Shown here in pieces: positions 1 through 11,597 of a stretch of 64,000 nt of DNA (its first letter is position 1; each line of letters begins with the position of its first letter). The notes beneath the pieces were generated by a model. The model had not been told where the DNA came from. It worked only from the letters and a program-made list of their open reading frames with translations, and searched no databases. The stretch spans positions 806,001 through 870,000 of the forward strand of contig NC_133116.1 in the NCBI RefSeq assembly GCF_022965805.1, read 5' to 3'. The position numbers and the translations under genes are program-made. The DNA is from Primulina eburnea. Its lineage: Eukaryota > Streptophyta > Magnoliopsida > Lamiales > Gesneriaceae.

Positions 1-1136
1 TTTCACCAACACCTTTATCTAAATCTTTTTAAAAAAATTAAAATAATACATGTTTAACAAACAGAAAGCAAAAATTTGTTAAAAAAAATTATTATTAAGA
101 CATAAACCAAGAAATAATTATTTTTTCAAGAAAAACTTGCATTTCGATCCCATAGTCGATGGGGTACAAAGGGCAATAACAAATGGCAGCCAATTAAACT
201 GCTCAATTCACAAATTTTCATTTACATCCTTGGGCTATCAAAACCGCCGATATAGAGAAAAAAAAGTGAGATCAAGCAAAGCATCTCCAGTAATGGAGTG
301 TCACTAGAGTGACCATGTCTGTTAACAAAATTCCAACAGCATATATTCTGATGTGGATTTAGTTTTCAGCTTAAATCTTACTAAACATATATACATAAAC
401 TATGTACGAAAATTTGTGAATTCTCCCGGCGGAACCTACAAGGAAAGAAGACTTAACCTCATCCAGAGATGCCTAATCCTGAAACACGTGTACACAGTAG
501 CAGTAGAAAATTTCACTTGTGCGAGTGGCTTATAGCAACCCAGGTCAGCATATCCACGTTAATCGGCAGCACCACTCGGGACAGCCGGTTGAGAGGGCGA
601 TCCTCAGCTCTGGTTGGTTGTATGACACCGCATTGCAAGGACGGAGACACACCCTAAAAAATTTTGAAGGACCGAACGGGAAAAGTATTTGGGAAATGTT
701 TTAGGGCCCAGCCGCTCAGCTTTAAGGAGGCCCAAATTCATACACAGCCCATATTTAGTTTTCACAGACCCGTCGGTTCTTAAAAACCGACCAGTTTCCG
801 GTTTTTCCGGTTTAACCGGTTTTTAACCGATTTTTTCCGGTTAAACCTGTTTTCTGGGTTTTTATGTATCTCCGGACCGGTCTGGAGTCCGGTTCGCGGT
901 TGAACCGGTCCGACCGGCCGGTCCGGTCCGGTTTTGATAACACTTTGTCGTTTTAGTTATTATTTCAATAATTATGGTTTAGAATGACTGTTTTAAGTTC
1001 ATTTAATGAATATCGACAACTCGAGGACCAAGTGTATTAGTTTTTATCCAAATAAATAATTGATAATAAATATATTTTTTTCTTGTGAAATTAAAATGAA
1101 TTATGTTTTATTTTTTTGATGGTTAACACTTGTAAT
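1..1136. other. intergenic, no gene seen
   Basis: AT-rich spacer. The only distinctive part is a C/G-rich stretch at about 766-945 (listed separately). Short open frames at 353-704 have GTG or overlapping starts, no recognisable domain and no plant-like codon bias, so they are not called. Confidence 0.6.
766..945. repeat. CCGGTT-rich degenerate repeat
   Basis: A 180-base stretch is built from many diverged copies of CCGGTTTAACCGG-like palindromic words (for example ACCGGTTTTTAACCGA and GGTTGAACCGGTCC). It stands out from the AT-rich surroundings and ends in GGTTTTGATAACAC. Similar ACCGGTTcAACCGG clusters occur in terminal or subterminal parts of plant DNA transposons, so a transposon remnant is the likely origin. 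No terminal repeat or target duplication was found. Confidence 0.4.
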
Positions 1137-1691
1137 TTATTGCAAAGCCAATAAGTCTTTAGTTACAAGATGAATCAACCATACGGGAAAATCTCCTATC
1201 TCCCAAACAAATTGAGAGTTGGAAGAAATAACAAAAGCTGCTATCGAATGGGCAACCATATTTGCCGATCGACGAACATGAAAAAGTGATGTGCTATTCC
1301 AAGAATTCAGTAAAAGTTTTATTTCTGTAACAATGGATCCTGAATAGCTGAGATTCTCTTCCGGCGTTGTGACTGCTTGCACGGAAAAGAGAGAATCTGA
1401 GGCAATATGATGAATCTCTAAGTTATGCATTTGAGCCTGTTTTATACCCCCGAGAATAGCGAGAAGCTCGGCGCATATCACCGACTGTGGCATGTCAATC
1501 TTCCGTCCAAAAACTACTATTGGTTGTCCCTCGTGGTTCCTCACCACTCCTCCAATTGAACAGCTGTTAGATTCCTCTGTGTAGGCCGCGTCAACATCTA
1601 ACCGGATCTTGTATTCTGGTGGCGGCATCCACATTGCAGGAGACAAGCATTTTACATTAACAGGCAAAGTTGACAGAGCATCTCGAGCCAA
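1137..1691 (-). pseudogene. LINE-type RNase H domain remnant
   Basis: The translation resembles the plant RVT_3 (RNase H-like) domain at the C-terminus of LINE polyproteins and of genes annotated as putative ribonuclease H. Visible landmarks are a first acidic strand (IRLDVDAA), the helix motif ICAELLAI, the ASDSL strand and a closing HVRRSANMVAHSIA segment. The usual final Asp (consensus ..VADALA) is replaced by His, so catalytic competence is doubtful. The frame opens just after a TAG near 1713 and has no ATG at its left edge. No reverse transcriptase lies upstream on this strand. It is best read as the 3' end of a dead LINE. Confidence 0.6.
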
Positions 1692-4498
1692 TTGGAAGTC
1701 ATTCAGTAGATTTTCACTCTATGAAACTCAAAATCGGATTTAAACCAAGAAAATTTTCACTTTTTTCAATTTTAAATTTGTCATTCGAATCCTTTTGAAA
1801 ATACCAGGAAAATTTATATTTTGAACTTCTTCAACATTCTGCCTACACCTTATTGCTTGATCCATTTCAGAAGTGCGGCCCAGGAAAATTTGGGGCTACT
1901 AAATTTGGATTGTGGAAACTCGGACCGAACTTTGGAGCCCAGTATGAGATCTTATTTGGACCGGAATACTAAAAGCGCCGAATATACTTTTATAAACTCT
2001 CAAAAAAATTATGATGCCACGTACAACATCAAAATGTATCCAACATATTGAGTATGTGAGTATTTGATCAATATTTATTGGTTTGATTTTCTTAGACAAT
2101 ATTATTCCGAACGAGTTTGTCGCACACATAAAGTTTGCTCAGTGTGATTTATTTGAAAAGCATAATTTGCAGACTACTGTGTTATTTTGAAGGTTTATCA
2201 ATCGTACACCCAAGAGTAGTAGTGCGAGTTCCATCGTCATAAAAAAAAATAATTAAAATGTCATAAATATTAAAAAATACTAATGACTACTATACTTAAA
2301 TTATCGAACATTTTTAAATATACCACAATTTAGCAAGGTAAAGAAATATGCTTCGAAGCATTTGATTTAATTATTATGGTCGAAGAAATTATAGATGAGT
2401 ATAAAAGAAAATTGTTCTTGATTATGGTGTCATATTTAAATATAAAACTCTGTAAGTTCGAATCCAAAATAATATTGTGCTGTACACTTACAATTTTGGA
2501 TTGAATTTTATTTTTATAATAATGAATAGTGGCAGAAAAATAAGGTGAATAATTTATTTCTGCCGGAATATTAGAAAAAAGCGAATATTATTGTGTCTTT
2601 TTAACGGAGTCGTGAATATGGCACATTGAAAGTTAAGCTAAAAACTGGGTGCGACATTTCAGTTCCTTGGCAGAAAAGAATTGAAGAAGAGATTTGGAGA
2701 AATGGCGATCGTGGATTAAGGAATTTGATGGGGTCAACACTCAACACAAACGTGACCGGGTGATTGATTTTTATCCATTTTTTTTGTTCGTTTTTGTTTT
2801 ACGAAAATAATTAACCAGAATTGTTAAAGAAATATATTGTAATATTTGTTAACCAATTTAAATAGCCATCACAATCCGACGTGAGATTATGTATTATAAA
2901 TTTAACCAAATATGAAAGTGTATGATATCTTACATCTAGTGACTTGTTTTTTTATTGTTGTTTATTGTGTAAACAAATAATAAAATAAAAAACACAATGA
3001 TACAATAATTTTAACGTAGTTCGATCAACATACCTACGTTTATGGGTTATGCTCAAATATCAAGCAAATCCATTAAACAAAAACATTATGATCATACAAA
3101 GACTTGATCAAATTAAAAAATAGACTATCTCTTTTCTAATGACATCTTTACGATGAACACTTCACTTGGTGAACATCGCTCGTCTTCAACTCCGTCTCGA
3201 TCGAACTCCTTTCAATACGATTGTTCTCTCCCGAGAACGCCATCTTCCTCTCATGAGGAATGAATCACGAAACTTTGAATGTGTGTGCACCACTTAACAA
3301 TTGAAACTCTCAAACACATAAATAATAAAATGGTGCTGACAGAAGTTGGCATAGCAATTGTCGCGACACATAATGAACAATTGGTGTTTCTGCTTTTAGA
3401 TCGCACAAAAAAAAAAAAAAAAAACTGGTATCTTCTCAAAATAATATATACATTAGCATGTTCGTATCTTCACGAAATATTTATCATCAATTCAAAAATA
3501 TCTTGCCTAAATCTCATCATTATCAATTATAAAATTTAGGAAATTAGCAACACGAATTTGATCACTTTTTCAATGAGAGATCAAGAAAAGTATTATCAAA
3601 TCGAACGGGGAGAACCCGTTAGCTTTGGGTTCGAGTGGCATTTTACCTCTAACCACAACTCATCCGTTGATTTCACGCTCTTCCTTTTCGGAATGAAGGA
3701 TTAGTGAAATCCTACTGATTGCAGCTTTCTCCAGACCTTCAAAAAAAAAAGCATGAAAAAAAAGACTCGAATGATACGATCCCTCCGTCACTCCAAAATG
3801 ATACAAATTGTGACCCCGATCTATTATGTAATTTAAATCTCTTGTGATAAAGTATATTATATCAACAAAACTTACCAAAAGATAATACCGAATTTAAATC
3901 ACCTTATCAAAATATTCTCAAACTTAAACATCATAATATCCAAAAACAAGTTCAATAAAAAGTGACGTGTATAATTTATTCATCATGACATAATATGTGT
4001 ATGCATCATCAGACAAGTTTAATATTAACTTTCACAATTTCAATACGTCGGTGTGGAAAAGACACCGTCCATTGACATTATTAATTATTACTTTAAAATA
4101 CTTTATCTGTATATTGAATATTAGTATATATACATATTTGCTTCAGTTCAGCATACTTTCCTCGAAATTTAGAGGAAATTTAATTTGGCAGTTAAATAAC
4201 GTCAAGCAGATAAATATTTACAAAGTCTTCGTGGACCATATTTTAATATAATTATACGTTTTTAATATAATTATACGTGATGCCATCAAATGTGCTCGTA
4301 ATTTCCTTGTAATTATGTGAAAAAAGTGAAATTTGAATTTAAGGCTTTCAAATTTCGATGACATCACATAGACGTGACGTGAACAAGTCAACTATATATG
4401 AGCAAGGCAAGATGACCATATCTCACTGCAAATACCCAAAAAACCAATATTATAAAACATCGGTTTAGGCACATAATTATTTTATGAGTGGATATCAT
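1692..4498. other. intergenic, no gene seen
   Basis: About 2.8 kb of AT-rich sequence. Open frames here (for example 1821-2051, 3279-3539, 3997-4251) are short, low in complexity and match no family I recognise. An A17 homopolymer lies near 3407-3423. Confidence 0.6.
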
Positions 4499-4668
4499 GT
4501 GAGACCGTCTCACGGATCCTAATTTGTGAGACGGGTCAACTTTACCGATATTCACAATAAAAAGTAATACTCTTAGCATACCAAATAATATTTTTTCATT
4601 GATAACTCAAATAAGAGATCCGTCTCACAAATACGACCATTAAGACCGTCTCACATAAGTTTTTGTCT
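4499..4668. repeat. GTGAGACGGTCTCAC-family MITE, copy 1
   Basis: A 170-bp element begins TGTGAGACCGTCTCACGG and ends GACCGTCTCACATAAG. Internal landmarks shared with the other copies are GACGGGTCAACTTTACCGA, CACAATAAAAAGTAATACTC and AATAAGAGATCCGTCTCAC. It is the reverse complement of the copy at 7221-7390. The ends are inverted and palindromic, there is no coding capacity, and the family is dispersed across this window, which fits a MITE. Confidence 0.7.
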
Positions 4669-5864
4669 TATTTTATATATACATTACATGAAAGTCTATA
4701 TATATATATATATAATTAAAACTTGCTTTAAAAAACGAAATATAATATGTTTGTTAATTAAAAAATCTCTTGATTCTTGATTATGACATCAGATGATGAT
4801 CAGATCATGCATGCATCGATCACGCACCAAATTTCATGATACCTTATGGCAATATCTGAAGAATGTATATAAAGATAAATATTTATGTGGAGTCCCTAAC
4901 ACTGACTTTATTCCATATATTAATGGAAAATAAATTCAAATTTGACTTAGAATTTACAATTCAAGCCTAATTTTACATCTAGTTTAATGCGTGAATGGAT
5001 GCGTAAATTTTAGAGGGCTCTCACCCAAAGGAAGCCACGAGTGGGTGGCAAAATCATTTATAGAAACACCATCAGCGCTATATATTAATTAATATTGTTG
5101 AACTATATAATAATATATATTATTAATTAGGCTAGGTATCGAGTTTATCGGTTCTACTAGTAAATTAATTATTCCTAAAAGTTCGATTTTAATCTATTAC
5201 AATATATTGAGTAGCGAAAAGTCTCTTAGAAAATTTAATTTAATTTTTTTTTTATTTCAGACTAATTTATATGAACTTTAGTCCATTGTATGTGTAAAAA
5301 TTCATTCCGGTCGACTAGTTCCTAAATAACTTTTAATTCTTTTAATGTCATCCTCTAGTAACGTAAGTATTTCAGTTAATTATCACAATAGATTAATTAA
5401 CTATATTTTATTTATTTAATTATCTTAATTAATGTTATCTTATTTTATGTTTGATAGAATAATAACTAATAAAATGAAGGAAATTAACACGTGGGTCCAC
5501 GGGGCAATGTATCAGCCAAATTAAATATTATTTAACACCTAATATTAATCCATCTTGCGTTACATAGCCGTAAAAATGGAATAATGCACAATACATGAAT
5601 TGATTAAGATATTAATTAGAATAAAAATAATCAGGGGATGTGACCTTTTTATCCTTTCAAAACTTCTCTCCGCAAGAAAAGGAATCGCGAGATTAAAGTA
5701 CCGAAGGCAACTTTATCATCCAAATCCCATTTCAAAACGCGTGTCTAAAACGGGGCCCCAAATCTTTTTATCCTCCCCTTCATTTTCATCAAAGTAGATA
5801 CCGCCATTAGTGGATAACTATCTTATGGATAAAATACAATTTATTTTAATTTTTAAATTAAAAA

Positions 5865-5869
<5 letters not shown>

Positions 5870-5920
<51 letters not shown>
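5870..5920. repeat. TA microsatellite left of fold-back element
   Basis: Nearly uninterrupted TA dinucleotides, broken by two TACATA steps, directly abut the left arm of the fold-back element starting at 5922. Confidence 0.85.
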
Positions 5921-5921
<1 letters not shown>

Positions 5922-6083
5922 GTTTTGATATCCTGCATACCTACCTTGCACACCTTTGTGAGCACCAATGATGTGTCACTCATCCATTGGATGTGATGAA
6001 ATATAGAAAAATTATGCATCCAATGGGTGAGTGACACCTCATTGGTGCTCACAAAGATGTGCACGGTAGGTGTACAGGATATC

Positions 6084-6089
<6 letters not shown>
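5922..6089. mobile_element. fold-back MITE-like element inside a TA tract
   Basis: The left arm (5922-5991, starting GTTTTGATATCCTGCATACC) and right arm (6019-6089, ending GTACAGGATATCAAAATT) are inverted copies of about 70 bases. I count about seven mismatches, so roughly 90% identity, around a loop of about 27 bases. Both ends run straight into TA microsatellite. This is the structure expected of a terminal-inverted-repeat element using TA as target, or of an element that carries microsatellite ends like the rice Micron MITEs. There is no coding capacity. A half copy lies at 8787-8852. Confidence 0.65.

Positions 6090-6172
<83 letters not shown>
6090..6172. repeat. TA microsatellite right of fold-back element
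   Basis: About 40 perfect TA repeats follow the right arm of the fold-back element. Confidence 0.9.
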
Positions 6173-6178
<6 letters not shown>

Positions 6179-6345
6179 TCCAGATACTGTGTTTATATCT
6201 TATCCCAATTGTAATGGCATAAAAAAATAAAGATAATTTTATCTAAATACGTCCAATGTAATCTTAAATATCGAGTGATTACTCACTGTAACTTGTAACC
6301 AGTAAGTACCAGTAATCAAGTCACGCAAAAGAACACAATCTGTTT

Positions 6346-6500
6346 AGGGTAAGTCTTATGTGTGATGATCGATTCGATTCATACTTGTAGTAAAAAATAA
6401 TATTTTTGACAGAAAATTGATAATTTTTTATATGTCGAATCAGATCAAATTTTAGTCTCACAAAATTGACATGCGAAACCCGGTCTCATATGAGTTTTGG
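6346..6500. repeat. diverged GTGAGACGGTCTCAC-family MITE
   Basis: The order of landmarks matches the family: GGTAAGTCTTATGTGTGATG, a TAAAAAATAATATTTTTGAC core, then TCTCACAAAATTGACATGCG and CCGGTCTCATATGAG at the end. It is more diverged than the copies at 4499 and 7221. Confidence 0.45.
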
Positions 6501-7220
6501 TGTTCTTTTTAAATAAATACGAATTGTTAAGATCACGAACTTGAGTGCAACTATACCTCAAAAATTAGTTCGAATGAGGATGATTGTCAAAGTTCATATA
6601 TATACAACTCTCGAGAACTTAATCAAATCGATATGAGATAAACAACACGAAGTATTATTTAAGGGATAGATGAACAGAATAATTGATGCTATGCGAATGA
6701 AAGTCGCATGAAATGAACACAACTGCAACATATAAAGTTGAACTCGACTTGAGCGTGAGTTATATGGTGTATCCAAAGTTGGCGAAGCCACACGAATTCA
6801 CGGGATCATTAGCTTTTTTTAGTTGTACATGACTTTTTATTATTACGATATATATGACTTAGCCTTTTTCATATTATTATTATCATTATTATTATTTTAA
6901 AAAAAATAAATAAGTGAGTAATTACATGTTCATTTTTAAACGAGAAATCATTAGTTTTTCGTGCAAATAATCGAGGACTCTGTACTTGGCTGGCGTTCAC
7001 GTAGGTTGGGGTTTAAAGTACTGGTACAAACTCATGAAAAATTCCACTTCTCTTACCTTTCGGTGCGAAAACAATAAAACACAGGGCTAATGGCATATTT
7101 TAATTTCAAATTTTGAAAAGTAACTCTCACCCTGTATAACTGCTTGATGTTGGTTTTTTTTTTTAAAAATAATTAACAACTTTCACATAAAAATTATCTT
7201 TTAATATTGTAATTTAATAA

Positions 7221-7390
7221 GACAAAAATTTGTGTGAGACGGTCTTACGAGTTGTATTTTGTGAGACATGTATCTTATTTGAGTTATCCATGAAAAAATA
7301 TTATTTTTTATGCTAAGAGTATTACTTTTTGTTGTAAATATCGGTATGGCTGACCCGTCTCACAGATAAGATTCGTGAGACCGTCTTACA
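7221..7390. repeat. GTGAGACGGTCTCAC-family MITE, copy 2
   Basis: It begins GACAAAAATTTGTGTGAGAC and ends GATTCGTGAGACCGTCTTAC. Internal ATGCTAAGAGTATTACTTTT and GGCTGACCCGTCTCAC match the inverse of copy 1 base for base over long runs. It is about 170 bp with inverted ends and no coding capacity. Confidence 0.7.
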
Positions 7391-7477
7391 AAAGACGTAT
7401 ACTCAAATAATAAACACAAGTAATATATAATATTTATTTATTTCATCACACACACAACGCATTTGCATGATCCACTA

Positions 7478-7580
<103 letters not shown>

Positions 7581-8713
7581 TATGCATGTATGATGTATGA
7601 TAAGATTTGTATCTAACCTCTTTTAAATAGGGGCAAACGTATCTTTAGATGTGATTGCGATTATTATGCAAGTTTCAGTATGTCAGGAAATAACATAAAA
7701 AAATGCTATGAATATGAAATTTTCGATGAGATTAAGACACGTTAAAACTTGTGGACCTCTACTTCACCAAGTGTTACTTAACATGAATCCGATGATTGGG
7801 ATTAAACAAGTAACAAAGCTCGGATTGAGGTAGCTAGCAAGTGTAACAAGATATAAAAGGGCATGCATATTCAAGTAAATGTCCAATTATTGTCCATTTT
7901 GTATGGAAGTCGACTCAATGTCAAATCAACGAACCTATCCCGCTTCTTGTCGCTCATTCTTGACCAAACTTTGTTGGGTTAAAAGGTTTCTTCCTATTCT
8001 CAAAAAAATAAAAATAAAAAAAGTTTCTTCCTTCTTTTTATTTTAAAAAAACATAATGTTATGCTTTCGATTCTCCAATAAAAAGGAAACTTAATTTTCA
8101 CTACGAAATCAAGTTTGTAAACAAACAATGTATAGTAACTGACTCGAATGAAATGGTATACATACCATCTCTCCATATGTTGATATGGAAAACATATTAT
8201 GTTATATATATATTATTTCTATTTTTTGTCATGTTATCAAAGTTATGTAGATTACAACTTTTTCATTTTTAATCATGCTATCAATCAATTCTCAATTAAC
8301 TTGAACATTTTTTACAATTTTTCATCGGATACATCACCAATTTCCAAGGTCATGCCAGCAATTTCCAGCTCAATTTATAATTTTCTGGTATTAAGTCAAC
8401 ATTTTTCAGATGAAAATGATAAAAAAATAAACAAATGCGCAAGTTTAATGAACTAAAACCGTGTAATAGTCTATAACATGACTAACAATAAAAATATGTA
8501 AGTTACAAGATAAAACTATATTTTTATCTCCATATTTAATCATTTTTTAAATAATTTACTCGTGTTTATAACTAAATATTGGAAAACTAGCAGAAATATT
8601 TTGAATTAATTAAATATAGATAGAACAAGAAGTTTAGTCAGTAAACTTAGTTTTTCAATGATTTTCTTAATTTGTGTAAAACTACAAATAAACTTAGATA
8701 TTTAGATACACAC

Positions 8714-8717
<4 letters not shown>

Positions 8718-8786
<69 letters not shown>
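8718..8786. repeat. TA microsatellite
   Basis: An uninterrupted TA tract of about 34 repeats leads directly into the half copy of the fold-back element at 8787. Confidence 0.9.
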
Positions 8787-8789
<3 letters not shown>

Positions 8790-8874
8790 TGAGTGACACC
8801 TCATAGGTGCTCACGGAGGTGTGCACGGTGGGTGTGCAGGATAACAAAACTGTATATATATATATATATATATA
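8787..8874. mobile_element. half copy of the fold-back element between TA tracts
   Basis: Positions 8787-8852 (GGTGAGTGACACCTCATAGG to CAGGATAACAAAACTG) match the right arm of the element at 5922-6089 with scattered substitutions. The left arm and loop are absent, and TA microsatellite lies on both sides (8718-8786 and 8853-8874). This looks like a solo arm left by recombination or by microsatellite overrun. Confidence 0.6.
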
Positions 8875-9920
8875 TCTTTTTTATTGAGCTTCAAAATGAA
8901 TATTCACTACGTAGGCAAACTTAGTTTCTTGGGCTTATTTATTATATTCGCCATCGACTATCACTGAAAATTTGAGTAACATATGGTAGAGAAATATTTT
9001 ATTAGAATTTTTTATATTTATATTTTAACAATAAATAAGTAAAAAAATAAAACTGAAATTTGAATTTTGAACGAGGAGCAGTTATTGTTCCACTACCACC
9101 TTCAATGGTTCCTTATATTAAAAACCAGTACACAATTTGATGTTATAATTTAATATGTTTTGTGATGAAAAATTTATGTTTTCATAAAAAAAAATTGCTT
9201 GGGATTTAAAATTGTTATCTTCGGCAGATATCGGTCTTTAAGCTAACTTCAATTAAATATAACCGTCAAAAATTGCTTCGGAATTAATATTTTGTTGTTG
9301 GCATATTATTTCCAGAGACAAAATAATAATCTAAACTTGGATAAATTTTTCCTCTATATCTGGATTCATTATTGTGTGCACACAACTAATATAAGACGAA
9401 TGGGATAAAATAATAATTTTGCTTCACTACTCGGCTGGTCAAATATAAATACTTTTACCACTGCAAGATACGACCTGGACAAAAATTAAGCGAAGCCAGT
9501 GCATGACTTAAAACTTTTGGTCCACCGTCGGTCTGGAGAATATAATACAAATTAAGGAGATGGATCATCGCACCAACCAACACAAATGGGTATCTTTGTC
9601 CATTTAACTTCCATAAAATATTAAAATAAAATATGTTATTGCATGACAAAGATATGAAATAACGACACATATGTGTAATATTCTGGAAAATATTTAATTA
9701 TCTTGCAAGGTAAACTCATCCACATTAAGCACCAATGTGTGTTTGAAGTTTCATATATACTAGTACAACGACGTACGCGTTGCGTGCTTGTACGATATGT
9801 TTTTATAATTTATTTGATTTATATTTAAATGAGGATCAAAATATATTTGTAAGAAATAATGAGTGGCTACATTATAATTTTGATGTATGAACAAAAAAAT
9901 AAATTAAAAAAGAATAAAAA

Positions 9921-9993
9921 AGACCCAAGCAAAAATTGAACCTACAACCTCATGATTAAGAAACATAGGCTTTATCTACTAAACTACATGTGA
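9921..9993 (-). repeat. possible tRNA-derived SINE head
   Basis: Read on the minus strand, TAGTTTAGTAGATAAAGC resembles a pol III A box. About 30 bases later GGTTGTAGGTTCAATT resembles a B box (GGTTCRANNCC). The spacing fits a tRNA-like head. No CCA-free acceptor stem, poly(T) end or flanking duplication was confirmed, so this is tentative. Confidence 0.3.
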
Positions 9994-10243
9994 CTTGCTT
10001 TTATTTTTTAACACTTTATTAATATATAATTAGTAATGTAGAGAGTGGGGGTGAAGGGTATTTTAGGTATTTTAAAAAACAGACCAAGGAAGTTACTCTA
10101 ACATACTCAGCCTTAATAAATAGTAAGAGATAAGAGATATATATTTTCATTTTTTAAACGATAAAGATTTCCTTTTCTCTTCCTTGATCGAGATATCATC
10201 TGTTTCGAAACCTTAGAATAAGCATTTGACAGAAAAGAATAAT

Positions 10244-10375
10244 ATAGGTCAACCTTATTCATATTTACGACAAACATAATATATAAAAAATAATATTTTT
10301 TTATGAGTGATTAAAATAAAATATCTGTCTCACAAAATTAATTCATGAGATAATCTCACGAAAGTTTTTACGACG
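10244..10375. repeat. diverged GTGAGACGGTCTCAC-family MITE
   Basis: AGGTCAACCTTATTCATATT, a TAAAAAATAATATTTTTTTA core, AAATATCTGTCTCACAAAAT and GATAATCTCACGAAAG follow the same order as in the better copies. The ends are degraded. Confidence 0.45.
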
Positions 10376-10595
10376 AGTATTTATCAAACTCATTAATGGT
10401 ATTTGTCCAGAAGCTACAGTACGCGAAATACAATTATATTAAGCTACATGAATCCTATATTATTTGCAGTATATTTTTATATATGATAAAACATCAACTA
10501 TACATACACATATCCGATAAATTATTATATAAAAATAATATATATATACAAAAACAAATAACCCGAAATTAAATTGTCCCTCCTCCTCTGGCATC

Positions 10596-10605
10596 TATAA
10601 AAAAA
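10596..10605 (+). promoter_or_regulatory. TATA box of the DUF4408 gene
   Basis: TATAAAAAAA lies about 225 bases upstream of the preferred ATG at 10821. It is the nearest good TATA match before a CT-rich leader (CCTCCTCCTC, CCACTTCCACTTCC). Confidence 0.45.
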
Positions 10606-10820
10606 GGTACTTACTCAAACCCGAAATCTTCATTTACCCAGTCTCCTCAAATTCCCTTTTTGTGTTCATGTATAGAATCTCTCCATGTTCCCCAATCCAC
10701 GTGCCTTTCCATTTCCACTTCCACTTCCTCTGGTTTCTCCCCTCATTTACGCTTTCCCTGTGAAAATTTAACCTGCGTTGCTGGATGCTCGAGGAGGAAC
10801 GGCTGTTCCGAATTTTGAAT

Positions 10821-11597
10821 ATGGAATCAATGGTGTTTGATAATGTCAGGTTTGAGAAGGAGAAGGCTGTCGCGAGGTTCAATCGCTTTCGTAGAATCGT
10901 GAAGTTGTGGCAGTTTTTCGAACTTTTGGTGGTTCTGGGGCTGGTTTCGTGGTCCTCTGCGCGTGTTCCGGCGGTTATGAAAGTCGCGGGCGGGTATTTC
11001 GTTGAGTTCTCCGCGTATGTATTCAATAACCATGTTGTTTTCGTGATCGGGAATATCATTATCGTTTTGCTCTTCGTTATTTGCCGGCGGAACGACGCGT
11101 TGAGTCTGTCTGGAGGTGGCGATGGTTTGTACGATGATTACGTGAAACACAGCGAGGCGGTTCATCAGCGAGAGCATCCGACGGTGAATGTGGAGCCAGC
11201 GGTGGGTGAAGACGCCCAGGCCCTTGGTGATGACGAGAAGCAGATTGTGGTATGCTCGGAGGAAATCAAGGCGAATCAGCAAGGTGATGAGGTGACGACT
11301 GCGATCGAAGAGGCTACGAGACAAATACGGAGGTTCCAGAGGACGCAATCGGAAAAACTGAAGCGTGAGATCGCGGTGAGGCCGAGGCTGGAGCTCCAGA
11401 GATCGGAGACGGAGAAATACCAGAGAAAGGAGAATCCCGAAACAGAGTATTTCGAAGCGTCGGAGATCGACACTCTGAGTAGCGAAGAGTTCCGACGTAC
11501 TGTTGAGGCTTTCATCAATAAACACTGGAGCAAAAAGAGCAACTTGCCGAATCAATTCGAAAAATATGGGAATTATCACTTGGTAAAAATGACATAA
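10821..11597 (+). CDS. DUF4408/DUF761-type membrane protein
   Basis: An intronless gene of 258 aa from the ATG at 10821. An in-frame ATG at 10785 would add 12 residues, but plant members usually begin close to an ME- start followed by the charged stretch seen here (FEKEKAVARFNRFRR). Two hydrophobic segments (about residues 20-37 and 53-76: FFELLVVLGLV and VVFVIGNIIIVLLFVI) match the DUF4408 N-terminal module, suggesting two membrane passes. The middle is acidic and variable. The C-terminus carries the short DUF761-like signature EEFRRTVEAFINKHW. The family is plant-specific and its biochemical role is unknown. The frame is complete with GC-rich codon use unlike the flanks, and a TATA box lies upstream. 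Confidence 0.85.
   Translation: MESMVFDNVRFEKEKAVARFNRFRRIVKLWQFFELLVVLGLVSWSSARVPAVMKVAGGYFVEFSAYVFNNHVVFVIGNIIIVLLFVICRRNDALSLSGGGDGLYDDYVKHSEAVHQREHPTVNVEPAVGEDAQALGDDEKQIVVCSEEIKANQQGDEVTTAIEEATRQIRRFQRTQSEKLKREIAVRPRLELQRSETEKYQRKENPETEYFEASEIDTLSSEEFRRTVEAFINKHWSKKSNLPNQFEKYGNYHLVKMT

Noticed and set aside
5858..6230. Ile-Tyr repeat open frames (also at 8647-8847)
   Set aside because: Translations of TA microsatellites and the fold-back element.
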